Shown here piece after piece: positions 8,701 through 19,104 of a stretch of 64,000 nucleotides of DNA. The notes under the pieces were generated by a model, which was not told where the DNA came from, searched no databases, and worked only from the letters and a program-made list of their open reading frames with translations. The DNA is from Endozoicomonas sp. 8E (GTDB taxonomy: Bacteria > Pseudomonadota > Gammaproteobacteria > Pseudomonadales > Endozoicomonadaceae), in NCBI RefSeq assembly GCF_032883915.1, contig NZ_CP120717.1, positions 1,841,697-1,905,696 on the forward strand, read 5' to 3'. Made by a program: the position numbers and the translations under genes. The stretch's first letter is position 1. Each line of letters begins with the position of its first letter.

Positions 8701-9570
8701 TCAGGCGGGTTTCTGCGCCAGGGTGACACGGTCCTGATCAGACAGGTCCTGTTGCGTGCTAATGGCGGTAAATCCATTGGACTCCAGAATGATCCGGATA
8801 TCACTGCCCTGATCATAGCCGTGCTCAAACAACAACCAGCCACCTGGTTTCAGCTTCCCGAAGGCTTGTCGGCTGATGGTGCGTATATCATCAAGACCGT
8901 CTTTGCCTGCAGTCAATGCTGATCGGGGTTCAAACTGTACATCACCCTGAGCAAGGTGCTCATCGTCTTCACGAATATACGGCGGGTTGCTGACAATCAT
9001 GTCGATTGGGTCGGATAAGGGTGAGCACCAGTCACCTTCTACAAAGATTGCATTGCCTATCTGGTTCAGGGCGGCATTTTCTTTAGCGATGGCGACCGGC
9101 CCGGACAGCCTGTCAACGCCAATCACTTGCCAGTGTGGCCTCTCAATAGCCATTGCCAGAGCAATGGCACCGCTGCCTGTGCCGAGGTCGGCAACGGTTG
9201 CCTGGTCTGAAACGGGCATAGACAAGGCGAGCTCTACCAGTCTTTCAGTGTCGGGTCTGGGAATCAGTACGGAGGGTGAAACGTTAAGCTTCAGACTCCA
9301 GAACTCTTTCTCACCCGTTATATAAGCGACAGGGGTTCCCATTATCCGTTGTGCCAGCATTGACTCAAAGTGTTCAGACTGTTCGGGCGTCAGCTCTCTT
9401 TCGGGCCAGGTGAAAAGGTAGCTGTATGGTTTGCCCAGTACATGACAGAGCAGAACTTCGGCATCAAGACGGGCTGTGTCGCTTTGTTCTTTTCGGGCTG
9501 CATGACTATCAGTGAGGCGTTGAGTGGCTTCAATGAGGGTCTTATCAATCCTGCTCATTGGGCTACTCAT
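8701..9570 (-). CDS. prmC: Peptide chain release factor N5-glutamine methyltransferase
   Basis: The 289-residue protein methylates the Gln of the GGQ motif of release factors. It has the helical N-terminal recognition domain, then an AdoMet-binding domain with [16 protein letters not shown] (motif I) and the catalytic IVSNPPYI (NPPY). The C terminus carries [16 protein letters not shown] at 9570 overlaps the prfA stop by eight bases; a second ATG at 9558 would avoid overlap. Either way it is translationally linked to prfA, its substrate's gene, the usual arrangement. Confidence 0.93.
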   Translation of the reverse strand: MSSPMSRIDKTLIEATQRLTDSHAARKEQSDTARLDAEVLLCHVLGKPYSYLFTWPERELTPEQSEHFESMLAQRIMGTPVAYITGEKEFWSLKLNVSPSVLIPRPDTERLVELALSMPVSDQATVADLGTGSGAIALAMAIERPHWQVIGVDRLSGPVAIAKENAALNQIGNAIFVEGDWCSPLSDPIDMIVSNPPYIREDDEHLAQGDVQFEPRSALTAGKDGLDDIRTISRQAFGKLKPGGWLLFEHGYDQGSDIRIILESNGFTAISTQQDLSDQDRVTLAQKPA

Positions 9571-10654
9571 CGGATAAGCCTGTCAACAGGTCCGCCTGAT
9601 GTTGCTGAAGGAGGGGATTAATCACAGGGTCGAGGTCGCCTTCGATAATCTCTGGCAATTTATAAAGCGTCAGGTTGATGCGATGATCAGTGACCCGCCC
9701 CTGAGGGTAGTTATAGGTTCTGATACGCTCGGAGCGATCGCCACTGCCCACCAGACTTTTACGGGTTTCGCTGATCTCTTTGGCAGCAGCCATCTCCTGA
9801 GCATCCTGCAGTTTTGCAGAAAGCAGAGCCATGGCCTTGGCCCGGTTCTTGTGTTGTGAACGTTCGTCCTGACATTCAACCACAATGCCGCTAGGCAGGT
9901 GGGTCAGTCGAATGGCCGAGTCGGTGGTGTTGACATGCTGACCACCGGCACCCGATGAACGGTAGGTGTCGACTCTAAGATCTTCCTTCTTGATCTCGAT
10001 GGCTTCCTGCTCATCAGGTTCTGCCATGATGGCGACAGTACAGGCTGATGTGTGTATACGCCCCTGGGATTCTGTTTCAGGCACACGCTGCACCCGGTGG
10101 GCACCGGATTCAAACTTCAGATGACCAAAAACATTATTGCCGACCACGCGGGAAATAATTTCCTTATAGCCACCGTGCTCACCGTCATTGGCACTGATGA
10201 CTTCGATTTTCCAGCCACGTTTTTCAGCAAAGCGGGAATACATCCGGAACAGGTCTCCCGCGAAAATAGCAGCCTCGTCACCGCCAGTACCGGCACGAAT
10301 TTCCAGGAAAGTATTGTTGTTGTCCCTGGGGTCTTTGGGCAAAAGCAGCAACCGCAATTCCTGAGCCAGGGCTGGCAACTTTTCTTCGCAGCTTTGAATC
10401 TCTTCCTCAGCCAGATCAGCCATTTCCGGATCGTCTTTCATGACCCGGGCATCTTCCAGATCCCTCTGGATCTGATCGTACTCCCGGAAGGCATTGACGA
10501 CGGGTTCAAGTTCAGCGTATTCCTTGGAGAGTTTGCGGAACTGGTCCTGGTTACCGATGACTTGCGGGTCACTCAGTAAAGCGCCGAGTTCCTCAAAGCG
10601 TTCCAGCAGGTTTTCAAGTTTGGCGCTCAGACTGGCCAGATTGGGATCTTTCAT
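9563..10654 (-). CDS. prfA: Peptide chain release factor 1
   Basis: This 363-residue class I release factor recognises UAA and UAG. The peptidyl-hydrolysis motif GGQ is in [16 protein letters not shown]. The tripeptide anticodon region reads [12 protein letters not shown], that is PxT with Glu at the middle position. The flanking [21 protein letters not shown] and [12 protein letters not shown] segments are typical. It lies between hemA and prmC on the minus strand, the conserved gammaproteobacterial order, with a 98-base gap from hemA. Confidence 0.95.
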   Translation of the reverse strand: MKDPNLASLSAKLENLLERFEELGALLSDPQVIGNQDQFRKLSKEYAELEPVVNAFREYDQIQRDLEDARVMKDDPEMADLAEEEIQSCEEKLPALAQELRLLLLPKDPRDNNNTFLEIRAGTGGDEAAIFAGDLFRMYSRFAEKRGWKIEVISANDGEHGGYKEIISRVVGNNVFGHLKFESGAHRVQRVPETESQGRIHTSACTVAIMAEPDEQEAIEIKKEDLRVDTYRSSGAGGQHVNTTDSAIRLTHLPSGIVVECQDERSQHKNRAKAMALLSAKLQDAQEMAAAKEISETRKSLVGSGDRSERIRTYNYPQGRVTDHRINLTLYKLPEIIEGDLDPVINPLLQQHQADLLTGLSDE

Positions 10655-10752
10655 TTGGATTTAATCAATGCTTGTTTCAGGTGTGAACCTGATGGGTTAT
10701 TCAGGTATCCGATGGCTTCTGGCTGAGTTTCAGCCGGTAAAGGCTGGTATAG

Positions 10753-12039
10753 CTAGGAGTGGGTCGGCTCTTTAGCACGGTCTTCATAACGGCGATGAAT
10801 GCCCAGCAGTTCTTCAGCCCATTTCAGTTGGTTGTTCTGACCTTCTGCAGCGGCTTTCTTCAATTGCACGCTGGGGGTATGCATGAGCTTGTTGGTCAGT
10901 GAACGTGCAAATTGAGTCAGAACCTGTTCCGCCGGAACGCCATTGGCCAGAGAAAGCATGGCTTTTTCAAGCTCAAAATCTCTGAGTTCCTCGGTATTTT
11001 GTCGATAGCTTCGCAGAACGTTCACTGCATCCAGTGAGCGCAGTTGGCTCATGAACTCAAAAGCACCGGTTTCGATCAGCAGCTCAGCTTCTTTCGCAGC
11101 ATCCTGTCGCTGTTGCATATTGTCCTGAATAACGTCATGCAGATCGTCGACAGTATACAGGAAGATGTCTGGCAGCTCAGTGACTTCGGGTTCAATATCC
11201 CGGGGAACAGCAATATCCACCATAAATATGGGGCGGTGTTTGCGTTTTTTAATTGCTCTTTCAACACTGCCTTTACCCAGAACGGGAACTGGGCTGGCCG
11301 TTGAGGAGACAACAATATCAGCGGCTGGCAACAAGTGAGGAATATCTGAAAGCAGGGCCGGCTTTCCGTCAAATTTGTCGGCCAGTAGTTTCGCCCGGCT
11401 CATAGTCCGGTTAGCGACAATGATGTTTTCAAGGCCTTGCTGATGAAGGTGTCTGGCCACCAGTTCAATGGTTTCACCCGCACCAATCAGTAAAGCGGTG
11501 TTTTCAGAAAGGTCGGCAAAGATCTGCCTGGCAAGTGTCGTGGCTGCGTAGGCGATGGAAACAGGTTGTCTACCAATAGCGGTATTGGTTCGAACTTGTT
11601 TGGCGGTAGTAAAGCAGTACTGGAACAGTCTGGAAAGCAGCGAGCCAATGGTACCGGCTTCCTGGGCCTGGGCGTAGGCTGACTTCAGCTGACCAAGAAT
11701 CTGGGGTTCACCAAGAACCATGGAGTCAAGGCCGCAGGCCACTCTCATCATATGGCGGACAGCGGCTTTGTCGTGATGAATATAACTGTGCTCGCTAAGC
11801 AGCTTCTGATCCAGGTTGTGATACCCCGTCAGCCATTCAAGAGCTCTGTGATAATCGGCGTTGCTGGCACAGTAAAGTTCTGTCCGGTTACAGGTGGACA
11901 GAATGGCCACTTCATTGGTGTGCATGAAATGACGGGCATCCTGGAGCGCCTCGGGCAGTTGCTCAGGTGAAAAAGCAACCTGCTCCCTGAGTGCGACGGG
12001 TGCAGTTCTGTGATTGATACCGGCGGTAAGATACCCCAT
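10753..12039 (-). CDS. hemA: Glutamyl-tRNA reductase
   Basis: The 428-residue protein reduces glutamyl-tRNA to glutamate-1-semialdehyde, the entry step of C5 tetrapyrrole synthesis. Visible are [17 protein letters not shown], the catalytic Cys in [29 protein letters not shown] sequence ([19 protein letters not shown]) and the NADPH-binding [20 protein letters not shown] lies seven bases before ATG 12039. It leads the hemA-prfA-prmC group and faces the lolB-ispE-prs group across a 747-base gap. Confidence 0.95.
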   Translation of the reverse strand: MGYLTAGINHRTAPVALREQVAFSPEQLPEALQDARHFMHTNEVAILSTCNRTELYCASNADYHRALEWLTGYHNLDQKLLSEHSYIHHDKAAVRHMMRVACGLDSMVLGEPQILGQLKSAYAQAQEAGTIGSLLSRLFQYCFTTAKQVRTNTAIGRQPVSIAYAATTLARQIFADLSENTALLIGAGETIELVARHLHQQGLENIIVANRTMSRAKLLADKFDGKPALLSDIPHLLPAADIVVSSTASPVPVLGKGSVERAIKKRKHRPIFMVDIAVPRDIEPEVTELPDIFLYTVDDLHDVIQDNMQQRQDAAKEAELLIETGAFEFMSQLRSLDAVNVLRSYRQNTEELRDFELEKAMLSLANGVPAEQVLTQFARSLTNKLMHTPSVQLKKAAAEGQNNQLKWAEELLGIHRRYEDRAKEPTHS

Positions 12040-12786
12040 AAAGTCCTGTTGCCTTTTTACGCTCTAATCAGCCATAAGTAACCCACTGGCGAGGTACTCT
12101 GGACTGTCTTTTTACTCTGGAGGTTCATTTATTCAATCCAGTCTCAGTGCCTTTTGACGAAAGATTGGGCTGTCTATTTGAGAGTCACTGCTATTATTGA
12201 CCGTACAGTATTCTACAACACTGGACAGCAGACTGATGCCTGAGCCCTTAATTCTGTTGTCTGAAGCAGATCGAAACTTCTGTTCCGGGCATTCGGGTAA
12301 CTGGTTTGACTTTTTGCCTGTCCATGGCTGTCTCAATACAAGTTGTTTCAATAGAAGCAGAGGGAATCCCTGTCATGCCAGGCAGATTTTTAACACCTGA
12401 TAGTTCGCAGTTTATTGTCAGATCTTCTTTCAGTGCGAGGCCCCGTTGCCGTTTAAGTACTTCAGTCAGCAGAGAGTGGTGCACTCAGGTCAGCAAAGCA
12501 TCTTGATCTTCGCTCTGTTTTAACAGCACCTTCTTTCGTTATGGACATTCTGGCCGATCAATTCTCCTATGGAACGGCAACAACTGCAAACCCGGATGTA
12601 TCCAGTCATACCCATAGAAAAAGAGAAATACTTTGTCCGGTCTTTCTTTACAGGCTCTGTAGCAAAATATTTTTCACAATAATATGCGTATGTCATGATA
12701 AAGAAGGCCGCAGTTCAAAGCTGATCCATCCGGGACTGCAGGGTTCGGTGCAGAAATTATTTCCAACGGGTAAAGGCATACCATTC
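12040..12786. other. Divergent intergenic region hemA / TPR lipoprotein
   Basis: About 750 bases without a supportable gene. Several short frames of 66-78 codons exist on both strands but overlap each other, lack good ribosome binding sites and resemble nothing I know. Promoters for hemA (left) and the TPR lipoprotein (right) must lie here. A frame opening at 12541 continues into the TPR gene but its first 82 codons look non-coding. Confidence 0.5.
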
Positions 12787-14559
12787 ATGAAGAAACTTAA
12801 TGGTTTCTCTATAGTGCTGACAGCCATGCTGGTATCAGGTTGTTCATCAGTTCAATATTCATGGCAGCCCGGGGCGGCGGCTGAATCGGTTCCTGCCCAA
12901 GTCAGTCACGAGCCAGAGCCGGTAGCTTCTTTTGAACCTGATACCCTTTACGATCTGCTTGTGGCCGAATTGGGTGGGCAGCGTAAACGTTATGATCTGG
13001 CACTGGGGTATTATCTCAAACAGGCTCATAAGACTCAGGACAAGGGGGTTGCCAAACGGGCCTATCAAATCAGCCAAGTGGTCGGGGCCCGTCAGGCATC
13101 TCTGGATGCAGCGTTACTCTGGGCCAAACTGGATGATAAAAATGCTGCTGCATTGCAAGCTGGTGCTATCGAACTGGTCAGGGCGGGTCAACTGGATCGA
13201 GCCGTTGAGCAGATGAAAAGCGTGCTGGCTCTGGAAGGTGAGGCCAATTTTGATTTCCTCGCAGCCAGTGCCCTGGAGCTTCCTGGAGATGAAAGGGAGC
13301 AATTGCTGAGCACCTTTGACAGCATTCTCAAGGACTATCCCGGTCATCGATCGCTGAATCTGGGTAAGGCCATTTTGTTGTTTCAGGACAATCAGTTTGA
13401 AGCAGCGATCAAGATCTGTGATCAGCTTCTTGCGAAGGAGCCCGGCTACGTCAAGGCTATCATACTCAAGGGTCGCATCCTTAATAAGATGGACAAAGGT
13501 GATGAGGCTGAGAAAATGCTGGCTGATGCCGTCAAAAAGTATCCGGATACTCCCCGTCTGCGTCTGATTTATGCCAGTGTACTGGTGCATCTGGATAAGC
13601 TGGGCGAGGCTCGCGAACAGTTTCAGGTGCTCCTGAATCAGTCACCCTATGATGTTGAGATGCTGTTGTCTCTGGCTCTAATTTCACTTGAGAGCGGCAT
13701 GGTAGCAGAGTCTGAAAATTATTTTAAACAGCTATTGGCTCTGGGGCAGAGAAAAAGCACCGCTCATTATTATCTGGGATGGATATCAGAACAGAAAGGG
13801 CAATATGAACAGGCCCGGAAGTATTATCTGAGCGTGATGCCAGGCAAGGAGTTCATGATGTCACGGGTCGCGCTTATCCAGATGCTGCTCAAGCAGGGTA
13901 AAATGGCAGAGGCCCGACAGCAATTGGAAGAAGACCGCAACCGATTCCCGGTGCATGCAGTGCAGCTTTATTTGCTCGAGACAGAAATTCTGGTGAATGC
14001 CGGAGAGCTCGACGATGCCTTGAAACTGTTTTCAGACGCTGTATTGCGCTACCCCGACAGTGTTAACCTGCTTTATGGTCGGGCCATGGTGTTTGAGAGA
14101 ATGGGAAGAATCAAGGATCTTGAGTCAGATCTGCGTGCCATTATCAAATCTCAGCCCGAAAATGCCGCGGCTCTGAATGCTCTTGGCTATACCTTGGCGG
14201 ACCGTACTGAGCGCTATGAAGAGGCGAGGGAGTTGATCGAGAAGGCCTATGTCCTGGATGAAGATGATCCTGCCATTATGGACAGCATGGGTTGGGTACA
14301 ATACCGTCTGGGTAACTACCAGGCTGCTCTTGTTTATCTCAAAAACGCTTATGAAAAGTATCCCGATCATGAGGTTGCAGCTCATCTGGGTGAGGTGCTT
14401 TGGGCCCTCGGGCGGAAAGAAGATGCACGAGCTTTGTGGGATGAGGCTTTGCAGAGGACTCCGGACAGTGACGTTCTGAAAGAGACCCGTGAGCGGTTGG
14501 AAAAGCAGCATAAAGAGGCCGATGCTTTAGCGGACCCCAAGGTTTCTATCGTAAAGTAA
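12787..14559 (+). CDS. TPR-repeat lipoprotein upstream of lolB
   Basis: From ATG 12787 the 590-residue protein begins MKKLNGFSIVLTAMLVSGC, a lipoprotein signal with lipobox VSGC. The rest is a series of tetratricopeptide-type helix pairs. Recognisable units include YVKAIILKGRILNKMDKGDE, YDVEMLLSLALISLESG, AHYYLGWISEQKGQYEQARK and PAIMDSMGWVQYRLGNYQAA. TPR arrays mediate protein-protein contacts, so a scaffold or assembly role at the envelope is likely. Homologous TPR proteins commonly sit directly upstream of lolB in pseudomonads and relatives. The upstream 82 codons of the same frame lack coding character, so the internal ATG is preferred. Confidence 0.8.
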   Translation: MKKLNGFSIVLTAMLVSGCSSVQYSWQPGAAAESVPAQVSHEPEPVASFEPDTLYDLLVAELGGQRKRYDLALGYYLKQAHKTQDKGVAKRAYQISQVVGARQASLDAALLWAKLDDKNAAALQAGAIELVRAGQLDRAVEQMKSVLALEGEANFDFLAASALELPGDEREQLLSTFDSILKDYPGHRSLNLGKAILLFQDNQFEAAIKICDQLLAKEPGYVKAIILKGRILNKMDKGDEAEKMLADAVKKYPDTPRLRLIYASVLVHLDKLGEAREQFQVLLNQSPYDVEMLLSLALISLESGMVAESENYFKQLLALGQRKSTAHYYLGWISEQKGQYEQARKYYLSVMPGKEFMMSRVALIQMLLKQGKMAEARQQLEEDRNRFPVHAVQLYLLETEILVNAGELDDALKLFSDAVLRYPDSVNLLYGRAMVFERMGRIKDLESDLRAIIKSQPENAAALNALGYTLADRTERYEEARELIEKAYVLDEDDPAIMDSMGWVQYRLGNYQAALVYLKNAYEKYPDHEVAAHLGEVLWALGRKEDARALWDEALQRTPDSDVLKETRERLEKQHKEADALADPKVSIVK

Positions 14560-14580
14560 GCCTGCTGAATATCTATCATA

Positions 14581-14599
14581 ACGGGCCTGGCAGGCCCGT
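14581..14599 (+). terminator. GC-rich hairpin between TPR gene and lolB
   Basis: ACGGGCC (14581-14587) pairs with GGCCCGT (14593-14599) around TGGCA. It lies 22 bases after the TPR stop and 28 before lolB. No T-run follows, so it may attenuate or stabilise the message instead of ending it. Confidence 0.4.
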
Positions 14600-14627
14600 C
14601 CACTAAACGCAAAAACTGGCAGGCTGT

Positions 14628-15275
14628 ATGCGGATACCGTTTTCAACTTCATACCTGACTGACACCTCATTAACAATAAAACTGGCTATTCCTGTGATTT
14701 TTGCCCTGCTTCTCTCTGGTTGCGCTACAGCCCCCAAACCGGTAAAAGGGCTTTCAGAAGCTCAGCGACAGTCATTGTGGAAGGCTCATCAACAGCAGCT
14801 CTCAGAACTGGATTATTGGCACCTGACAGGGCGACTGGGATTAAGAGTCCCCGGAGACTCTGGAACCTTATCTCTGGAATGGCAACAGAATAAAGAGAAC
14901 TATCTTATCTATCTGGATGGTCCCCTGGGGCAGGCAGTGGCAAAAATTAATGGTCAACCGGGCTCAGTAGCGCTGGAAGCCTCAGGTAAGGCTTATCAAG
15001 GCCAGAGTCCTGAGAAATTGCTGTTTGAGCTGACCGGTTGGGATTTACCTGTCAGTCTGCTGCGATACTGGGTCATGGGACTGCCCAGTCCTGATACCAG
15101 AGCCACTATCCAGTTAAATAATCAGGGTTATCCCGAGCAGATCACACAGCAGGGGTGGCAGGTTGAATATCTGCAGTACGGGGACTTCTCCGGAATAACC
15201 TTGCCTGTCAGGATAAAAGTCCGACAGGGTGAGGTGCAGGCAACTCTTTTTGTCAGAAGATGGCAGCTAAAATAG
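14628..15275 (+). CDS. lolB: Outer-membrane lipoprotein receptor LolB
   Basis: The 215-residue protein accepts lipoproteins from LolA and inserts them in the outer membrane. The signal ends with the lipobox LLSGCATAP. The mature protein shows the LolB pattern: LSELDYWHLTGRLGLRVP, GTLSLEWQQ, YLIYLDGPLGQ, LLFELTGWDLPVSLLRYWVMGLP and a C-terminal LPVRIKVRQGEV strand. The order TPR gene, lolB, ispE, tRNA-Gln, prs is the familiar gammaproteobacterial block. Confidence 0.92.
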   Translation: MRIPFSTSYLTDTSLTIKLAIPVIFALLLSGCATAPKPVKGLSEAQRQSLWKAHQQQLSELDYWHLTGRLGLRVPGDSGTLSLEWQQNKENYLIYLDGPLGQAVAKINGQPGSVALEASGKAYQGQSPEKLLFELTGWDLPVSLLRYWVMGLPSPDTRATIQLNNQGYPEQITQQGWQVEYLQYGDFSGITLPVRIKVRQGEVQATLFVRRWQLK

Positions 15276-15362
15276 GCTTTCATTTTTTTCGTTAATATTT
15301 CTCCTGCTATCGGGCAGAAGTCGCTTAATAGTACATGATTGTAATTTCAGGATGGTTCGTTG

Positions 15363-16247
15363 ATGTCGTCTTCAACTCTGGTTCTGCCTGCTCCGGCCAA
15401 GCTAAATCTTTTCTTGCATATAATCGGACGTCGACAAGATGGTTATCACCAGCTCCAGACCGTTTTCCAGTTTTTGGATTTTGCTGATGAGCTGACCTTT
15501 GAGCTTCACGACGAGTTATTACTGGATTGCAACCTTCCAGAGCTGATCGCTGATGACAATCTCATTCTCAAGGCTGCCCGTCTTTTACAAGTTCATACAG
15601 GCTGTGAAAAAGGTGTCAGAATTACGCTCCTTAAACGTCTGCCCATGGGAGGGGGAGTAGGTGGTGGCAGCTCCGATGCGGCTACAACACTCCATGGTCT
15701 GAATATATTGTGGGGGCTGGGACTGGACGAAGACACACTGGCAGAGCTGGGTCTGAAATTGGGAGCTGATGTTCCGGTATTTGTCCGGGGTCATGCTGCT
15801 TTTGCCGAAGGGGTTGGCGAGAGGCTTACTCCTGTCAGTCCTGAGGAGAACTGGTACCTGGTTCTCAAGCCTGACTGCCATGTCAACACCACCGAAATGT
15901 TCCGTCATCAGGAATTGACAAGAGATACTCGTCCCATTAAAGTTTCCGCCGCATTGAACGGGCTGCATGGAAATCAACTGGCCAATGACTTTCAGCCATT
16001 GGTTCGAAGGCTTTATCCGGAAGTTGATAAATGTTTAATGCTGTTGGATAATTCCGGAAATTCGAGCGTGGGGCAGGCCATGATGAGCGGTTCGGGTGCC
16101 TGTGTGTTTGTGCCGTTTGCCAGTCGTAAAGAGGCGGAAGCGACTCTGGCAGAAATCGACTCTGACGTTGATGGTTTCGTTGCCAGTGGTGTCAATACAT
16201 CTCCGCTTCACAACTCGATCAGTCAACTGCGATCATGTGTGAATTAA
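15363..16247 (+). CDS. ispE: 4-diphosphocytidyl-2-C-methyl-D-erythritol kinase
   Basis: A GHMP-family kinase of the MEP isoprenoid pathway. The N terminus has PAPAKLNLFLHIIGRRQDGYH, and the ATP loop is LPMGGGVGGGSSDAATTLHG. The C-terminal motif is SGSGACVFVPF. I take ATG 15363 (294 residues) with AGGA ten bases upstream; a TTG directly before it (15360) is an alternative. The gene ends 40 bases before tRNA-Gln. Confidence 0.95.
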   Translation: MSSSTLVLPAPAKLNLFLHIIGRRQDGYHQLQTVFQFLDFADELTFELHDELLLDCNLPELIADDNLILKAARLLQVHTGCEKGVRITLLKRLPMGGGVGGGSSDAATTLHGLNILWGLGLDEDTLAELGLKLGADVPVFVRGHAAFAEGVGERLTPVSPEENWYLVLKPDCHVNTTEMFRHQELTRDTRPIKVSAALNGLHGNQLANDFQPLVRRLYPEVDKCLMLLDNSGNSSVGQAMMSGSGACVFVPFASRKEAEATLAEIDSDVDGFVASGVNTSPLHNSISQLRSCVN

Positions 16248-16287
16248 ACTTCATTATCCCGCTTACAGTGACTGTAAATTATGTTAC

Positions 16288-16362
16288 TGGGGTGTCGCCA
16301 AGCGGTAAGGCAGCAGGTTTTGATCCTGCCATGCGGGGGTTCGAATCCCTCCACCCCAGCCA
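16288..16362 (+). tRNA. tRNA-Gln (anticodon TTG)
   Basis: The sequence folds as a full cloverleaf. Acceptor arm TGGGGTG pairs with CACCCCA, followed by discriminator G and an encoded CCA. The anticodon arm is GCAGG-TTTTGAT-CCTGC with anticodon TTG. The T-arm contains GGTTCGAATCC with one G-U pair. Position between ispE and prs is the common gammaproteobacterial one. Confidence 0.96.
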
Positions 16363-16584
16363 CTGTTCCGAATCCTATCTTACAGATAGCTCTCGCCACT
16401 GTTTTATGAGACGTAACGCTCAGGACAAAACATTCACCTTTGAAACATTCGAAGGTAATGGTTCCAATCCAGGCAGGCAAAAACAGAATGATGTGACGCT
16501 CATTGCTGTCGGCGATGGGCGTCCTGCGCGTTTGGTGAAGAGCTACATCCACCCACGACTACGACCAGAGCAAGGTATTTATCC

Positions 16585-17526
16585 GTGTCCAAAATGATGG
16601 TGTTTGCCGGCAACTCAAATCCGGAGCTGGTGCACAAGGTTGTCAATCACCTGCATATCCCCCTGGGCAAGGCCTATGTTGGCCGTTTCAGTGACGGCGA
16701 AATTGCAGTAGAAATTCAGGAAAACGTCCGTGGTCGTGATGTCTTTATCATCCAGTCCACCTGCGCCCCTACCAACGACAACCTGATGGAGCTGCTGGTT
16801 ATGGCGGACGCCATGCGGCGCTCGTCTGCGGTTCGCATCACAGCGGTGCTGCCTTACTTTGGTTACGCTCGTCAGGATCGTCGTCCGCGCTCTTCCCGTG
16901 TACCAATCAGTGCCAAAGTCGTCGCTGACATGATTGCCGGTGTGGGTGTGGATCGTGTCCTGACAGTAGACCTGCACGCTGACCAGATTCAGGGCTTTTT
17001 CGACATTCCTGTGGACAACGTTTACGGCTCCCCAATTCTGCTGGATGATATGGAGCGTCAGGGTTACGAGAACCTGATGGTGGTATCACCCGATCACGGT
17101 GGTGTGGTTCGTGCCCGTGCTGTGGCCAAGCGCCTGAATACCGATCTGGCTATCATCGACAAGCGTCGCCCTGAAGCCAATAAATCTGAAGTAATGAACA
17201 TTATCGGTGATGTTAGTGGCCGTACCTCTGTGCTGGTCGATGATATGGTCGACACGGCCGGTACCCTGTGCGCTGCTGCAGCTGCGCTGAAGTCCAAAGG
17301 CGCTACCAAGGTCATTGCCTACTGTACTCACCCTGTTCTGTCTGGCCGTGCTCTGGAAAATGTGGCTAACTCCGAGCTGGACGAACTGGTAGTGACCAAC
17401 ACGATTCCTCTGAGCCCGGCTGCCCAAGCTCTGGGTCGAATTCGCCAGCTGGATATGTCTCCTCTGCTGGCTGAGTCTGTTCGCAGAATCAGTAACGCTG
17501 AATCCATCAGTGCGATGTTCCAGTAA
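16585..17526 (+). CDS. prs: Ribose-phosphate pyrophosphokinase
   Basis: The 313-residue enzyme makes PRPP from ribose 5-phosphate and ATP for nucleotide, His and Trp synthesis. Signature segments are [31 protein letters not shown], the flexible-loop region [13 protein letters not shown], the metal-binding [12 protein letters not shown] and the PRPP loop [13 protein letters not shown]. The start is GTG at 16585 (second codon TCC). The 222 bases after tRNA-Gln form its leader. Normally rplY follows; here the island begins directly after it. Confidence 0.96.
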   Translation: MSKMMVFAGNSNPELVHKVVNHLHIPLGKAYVGRFSDGEIAVEIQENVRGRDVFIIQSTCAPTNDNLMELLVMADAMRRSSAVRITAVLPYFGYARQDRRPRSSRVPISAKVVADMIAGVGVDRVLTVDLHADQIQGFFDIPVDNVYGSPILLDDMERQGYENLMVVSPDHGGVVRARAVAKRLNTDLAIIDKRRPEANKSEVMNIIGDVSGRTSVLVDDMVDTAGTLCAAAAALKSKGATKVIAYCTHPVLSGRALENVANSELDELVVTNTIPLSPAAQALGRIRQLDMSPLLAESVRRISNAESISAMFQ

Positions 17527-17555
17527 TTTCAGGGAATTAACGAAAACGCCGTAAG

Positions 17556-17675
17556 CCCTCGCCCAAACGAGGGTGTCGCGAAGCTCTGACAACTCGTTCC
17601 CACACTGGGACCCAAAGAGCCTGATAGCATGGGAACCAGAGTTTTGCGAAAACCTCGCACCAGCTGGGAACGAGT
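17556..17675. repeat. REP-like palindromic repeat cluster at the island's left end
   Basis: CCCTCG (17556-17561) and CGAGGG (17568-17573) form a hairpin directly after prs. The segment that follows contains GGGTGTCGCG, CTCGTTCCCACACTGGGA, GGGAACCAGAGTTTTGCG and GCTGGGAACGAGTT. The same words recur at 27278-27345 and 27512-27561, so this is a dispersed repeat family. The hairpin may also serve as terminator for prs and the convergent hlyD-like gene. Confidence 0.55.
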
Positions 17676-19100
17676 TCAACGGACATTCAGTGCTTCATCA
17701 CGGTAGCGCAAAAATGGTTCCAGAAAAAATGCCAGCAATCGGCGTTTGCCGGTTTTTACCTCGGCAGAGACCATCATATCCACATGCAAGGGTTCATTCT
17801 GACCGTTAACATTGACAGATTGCTGGTTCAATCGGATGTATACCGGATACATAAATCCCTGCTCGTCCTGCTTCCGGGCATCTTTGGAAACCAGCTCGAC
17901 CACGCCTTGTAAATAGCCAAAAAATGTATACGGAAAAGTTTCTATTTTGATATCGGCCACCATCCCAACCTTCACAAAACCGATATCCTTGTTTTCCACC
18001 ATGACTTCCGCCTGCAGCTCAGCATTGTCTGGAACCAACGACATCAAAGTGGCAGCTGGCTGGATCACCGAGCCGTCACCCAGCACCGATAATTGCTGTA
18101 CCGTACCGTCTTCCGGCGCCCGGATATAACAATTCTGATTGTGTTCCCTGGCTTTGATAATGCTGTTCTGTAGTTCAGTAATCTTATCACTGAACTCATT
18201 GAGTTTTTCCATGCGTTCATGACGAAATGCTTTTTGTCTACTTTCTTTTTCACTAACAAGCGCTGCCAGCTCTGCCTTTGCTTCATTCTGGCGACTTTGT
18301 TGGACCTGCAGCTGCTGGCTGGTATCCAGCTGTTTTTCTCTGGTGGCCAGCCACTCCAGTCGTGACACAAGACCTTTGTCCAATAATTGCCGAGTTGCTT
18401 TTTCATTTTCCAGATGCAGGGGGTTAAGTATCTGCAGTCGGTCAATTTCGGCCTGAATCGCCATAACTTTTGCCCGACGCTGATCGATTTGCTGCACTAT
18501 GGATTGATTGCTGCTCTGATAATGCTGGTAGTCATAATCTAGCAACTGTTGCTGGCGAAACCACTGGTCAGGGCTTGGCTTTCCAGAGAGCGGCAGCTTA
18601 GCCTGGGTAACCCATTGCTGCAGGTTGGAAGGCGGCGCCGTAGGCGTTTCCGTTGCGGATTCAAGCAACAATTGCAATCGCCTGACATTGAGCTGGTTTT
18701 GCAGCAACATAGCTTCAATCTGGCGAATATCAGCTTCTGGCTCAGTGGGGTTCAGCTTGATCAGTAATTGGTTTTTATGAACATGCTCACCTTCAGTGAC
18801 ATAAATGGTATCCACCCGGCCAGCAATCAGTGATTGTACTTCCTTGACCTTGCCCACCGGTATTATTCTGCCACTGGCGATGACTTCGGTGTCAATAAAG
18901 CTGAACCAGCTCCAGAGCAAGACAAAGGTCAGCAGGGCACAAATCAGCAACATCAGGACATGAGCGAACGGTGACGGTGGTGATTCGAGAATTTCAACAG
19001 CTGCCGGCAGAAACTCCAGCTCATCTTTTTTGCGCCTGACCCGAGGATGTTTCTTCTCATGGTGCAGGCTGTCTCTGATCAGCGTGAGAATGCGTCCCAA
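17676..19100 (-). CDS. hlyD: Type I secretion membrane fusion protein (HlyD family)
   Basis: The 474-residue periplasmic adaptor links an ABC exporter to an outer-membrane TolC channel. A cytoplasmic N terminus with DELEFLPAAVEILESPPSP precedes one transmembrane helix at residues about 45-68. Next come the lipoyl half EVIASGRIIPVGKVKEVQSL with VYVTEGEHVHKNQLLIKL-like sequence, a long coiled-coil hairpin (about 120-310) and the second lipoyl part beginning IRAPEDGTVQQLSVLGDGSVI. The C-terminal part GMVADIKIETFPYTFFGYLQG is typical of HlyD. Translation probably starts at TTG 19100, four bases after the hlyB stop. No other in-frame start exists between the two genes, so it is likely coupled. Confidence 0.9.
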   Translation of the reverse strand: MGRILTLIRDSLHHEKKHPRVRRKKDELEFLPAAVEILESPPSPFAHVLMLLICALLTFVLLWSWFSFIDTEVIASGRIIPVGKVKEVQSLIAGRVDTIYVTEGEHVHKNQLLIKLNPTEPEADIRQIEAMLLQNQLNVRRLQLLLESATETPTAPPSNLQQWVTQAKLPLSGKPSPDQWFRQQQLLDYDYQHYQSSNQSIVQQIDQRRAKVMAIQAEIDRLQILNPLHLENEKATRQLLDKGLVSRLEWLATREKQLDTSQQLQVQQSRQNEAKAELAALVSEKESRQKAFRHERMEKLNEFSDKITELQNSIIKAREHNQNCYIRAPEDGTVQQLSVLGDGSVIQPAATLMSLVPDNAELQAEVMVENKDIGFVKVGMVADIKIETFPYTFFGYLQGVVELVSKDARKQDEQGFMYPVYIRLNQQSVNVNGQNEPLHVDMMVSAEVKTGKRRLLAFFLEPFLRYRDEALNVR

Positions 19101-19104
19101 TTGT

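Noticed and set aside
12133..12506. Four short overlapping frames on both strands
   Set aside because: They have no ribosome binding sites, no recognisable sequence and mutual overlap.
12541..12786. 82-codon extension of the TPR lipoprotein
   Set aside because: A clear lipoprotein signal starts at 12787; the extension has no coherent sequence.
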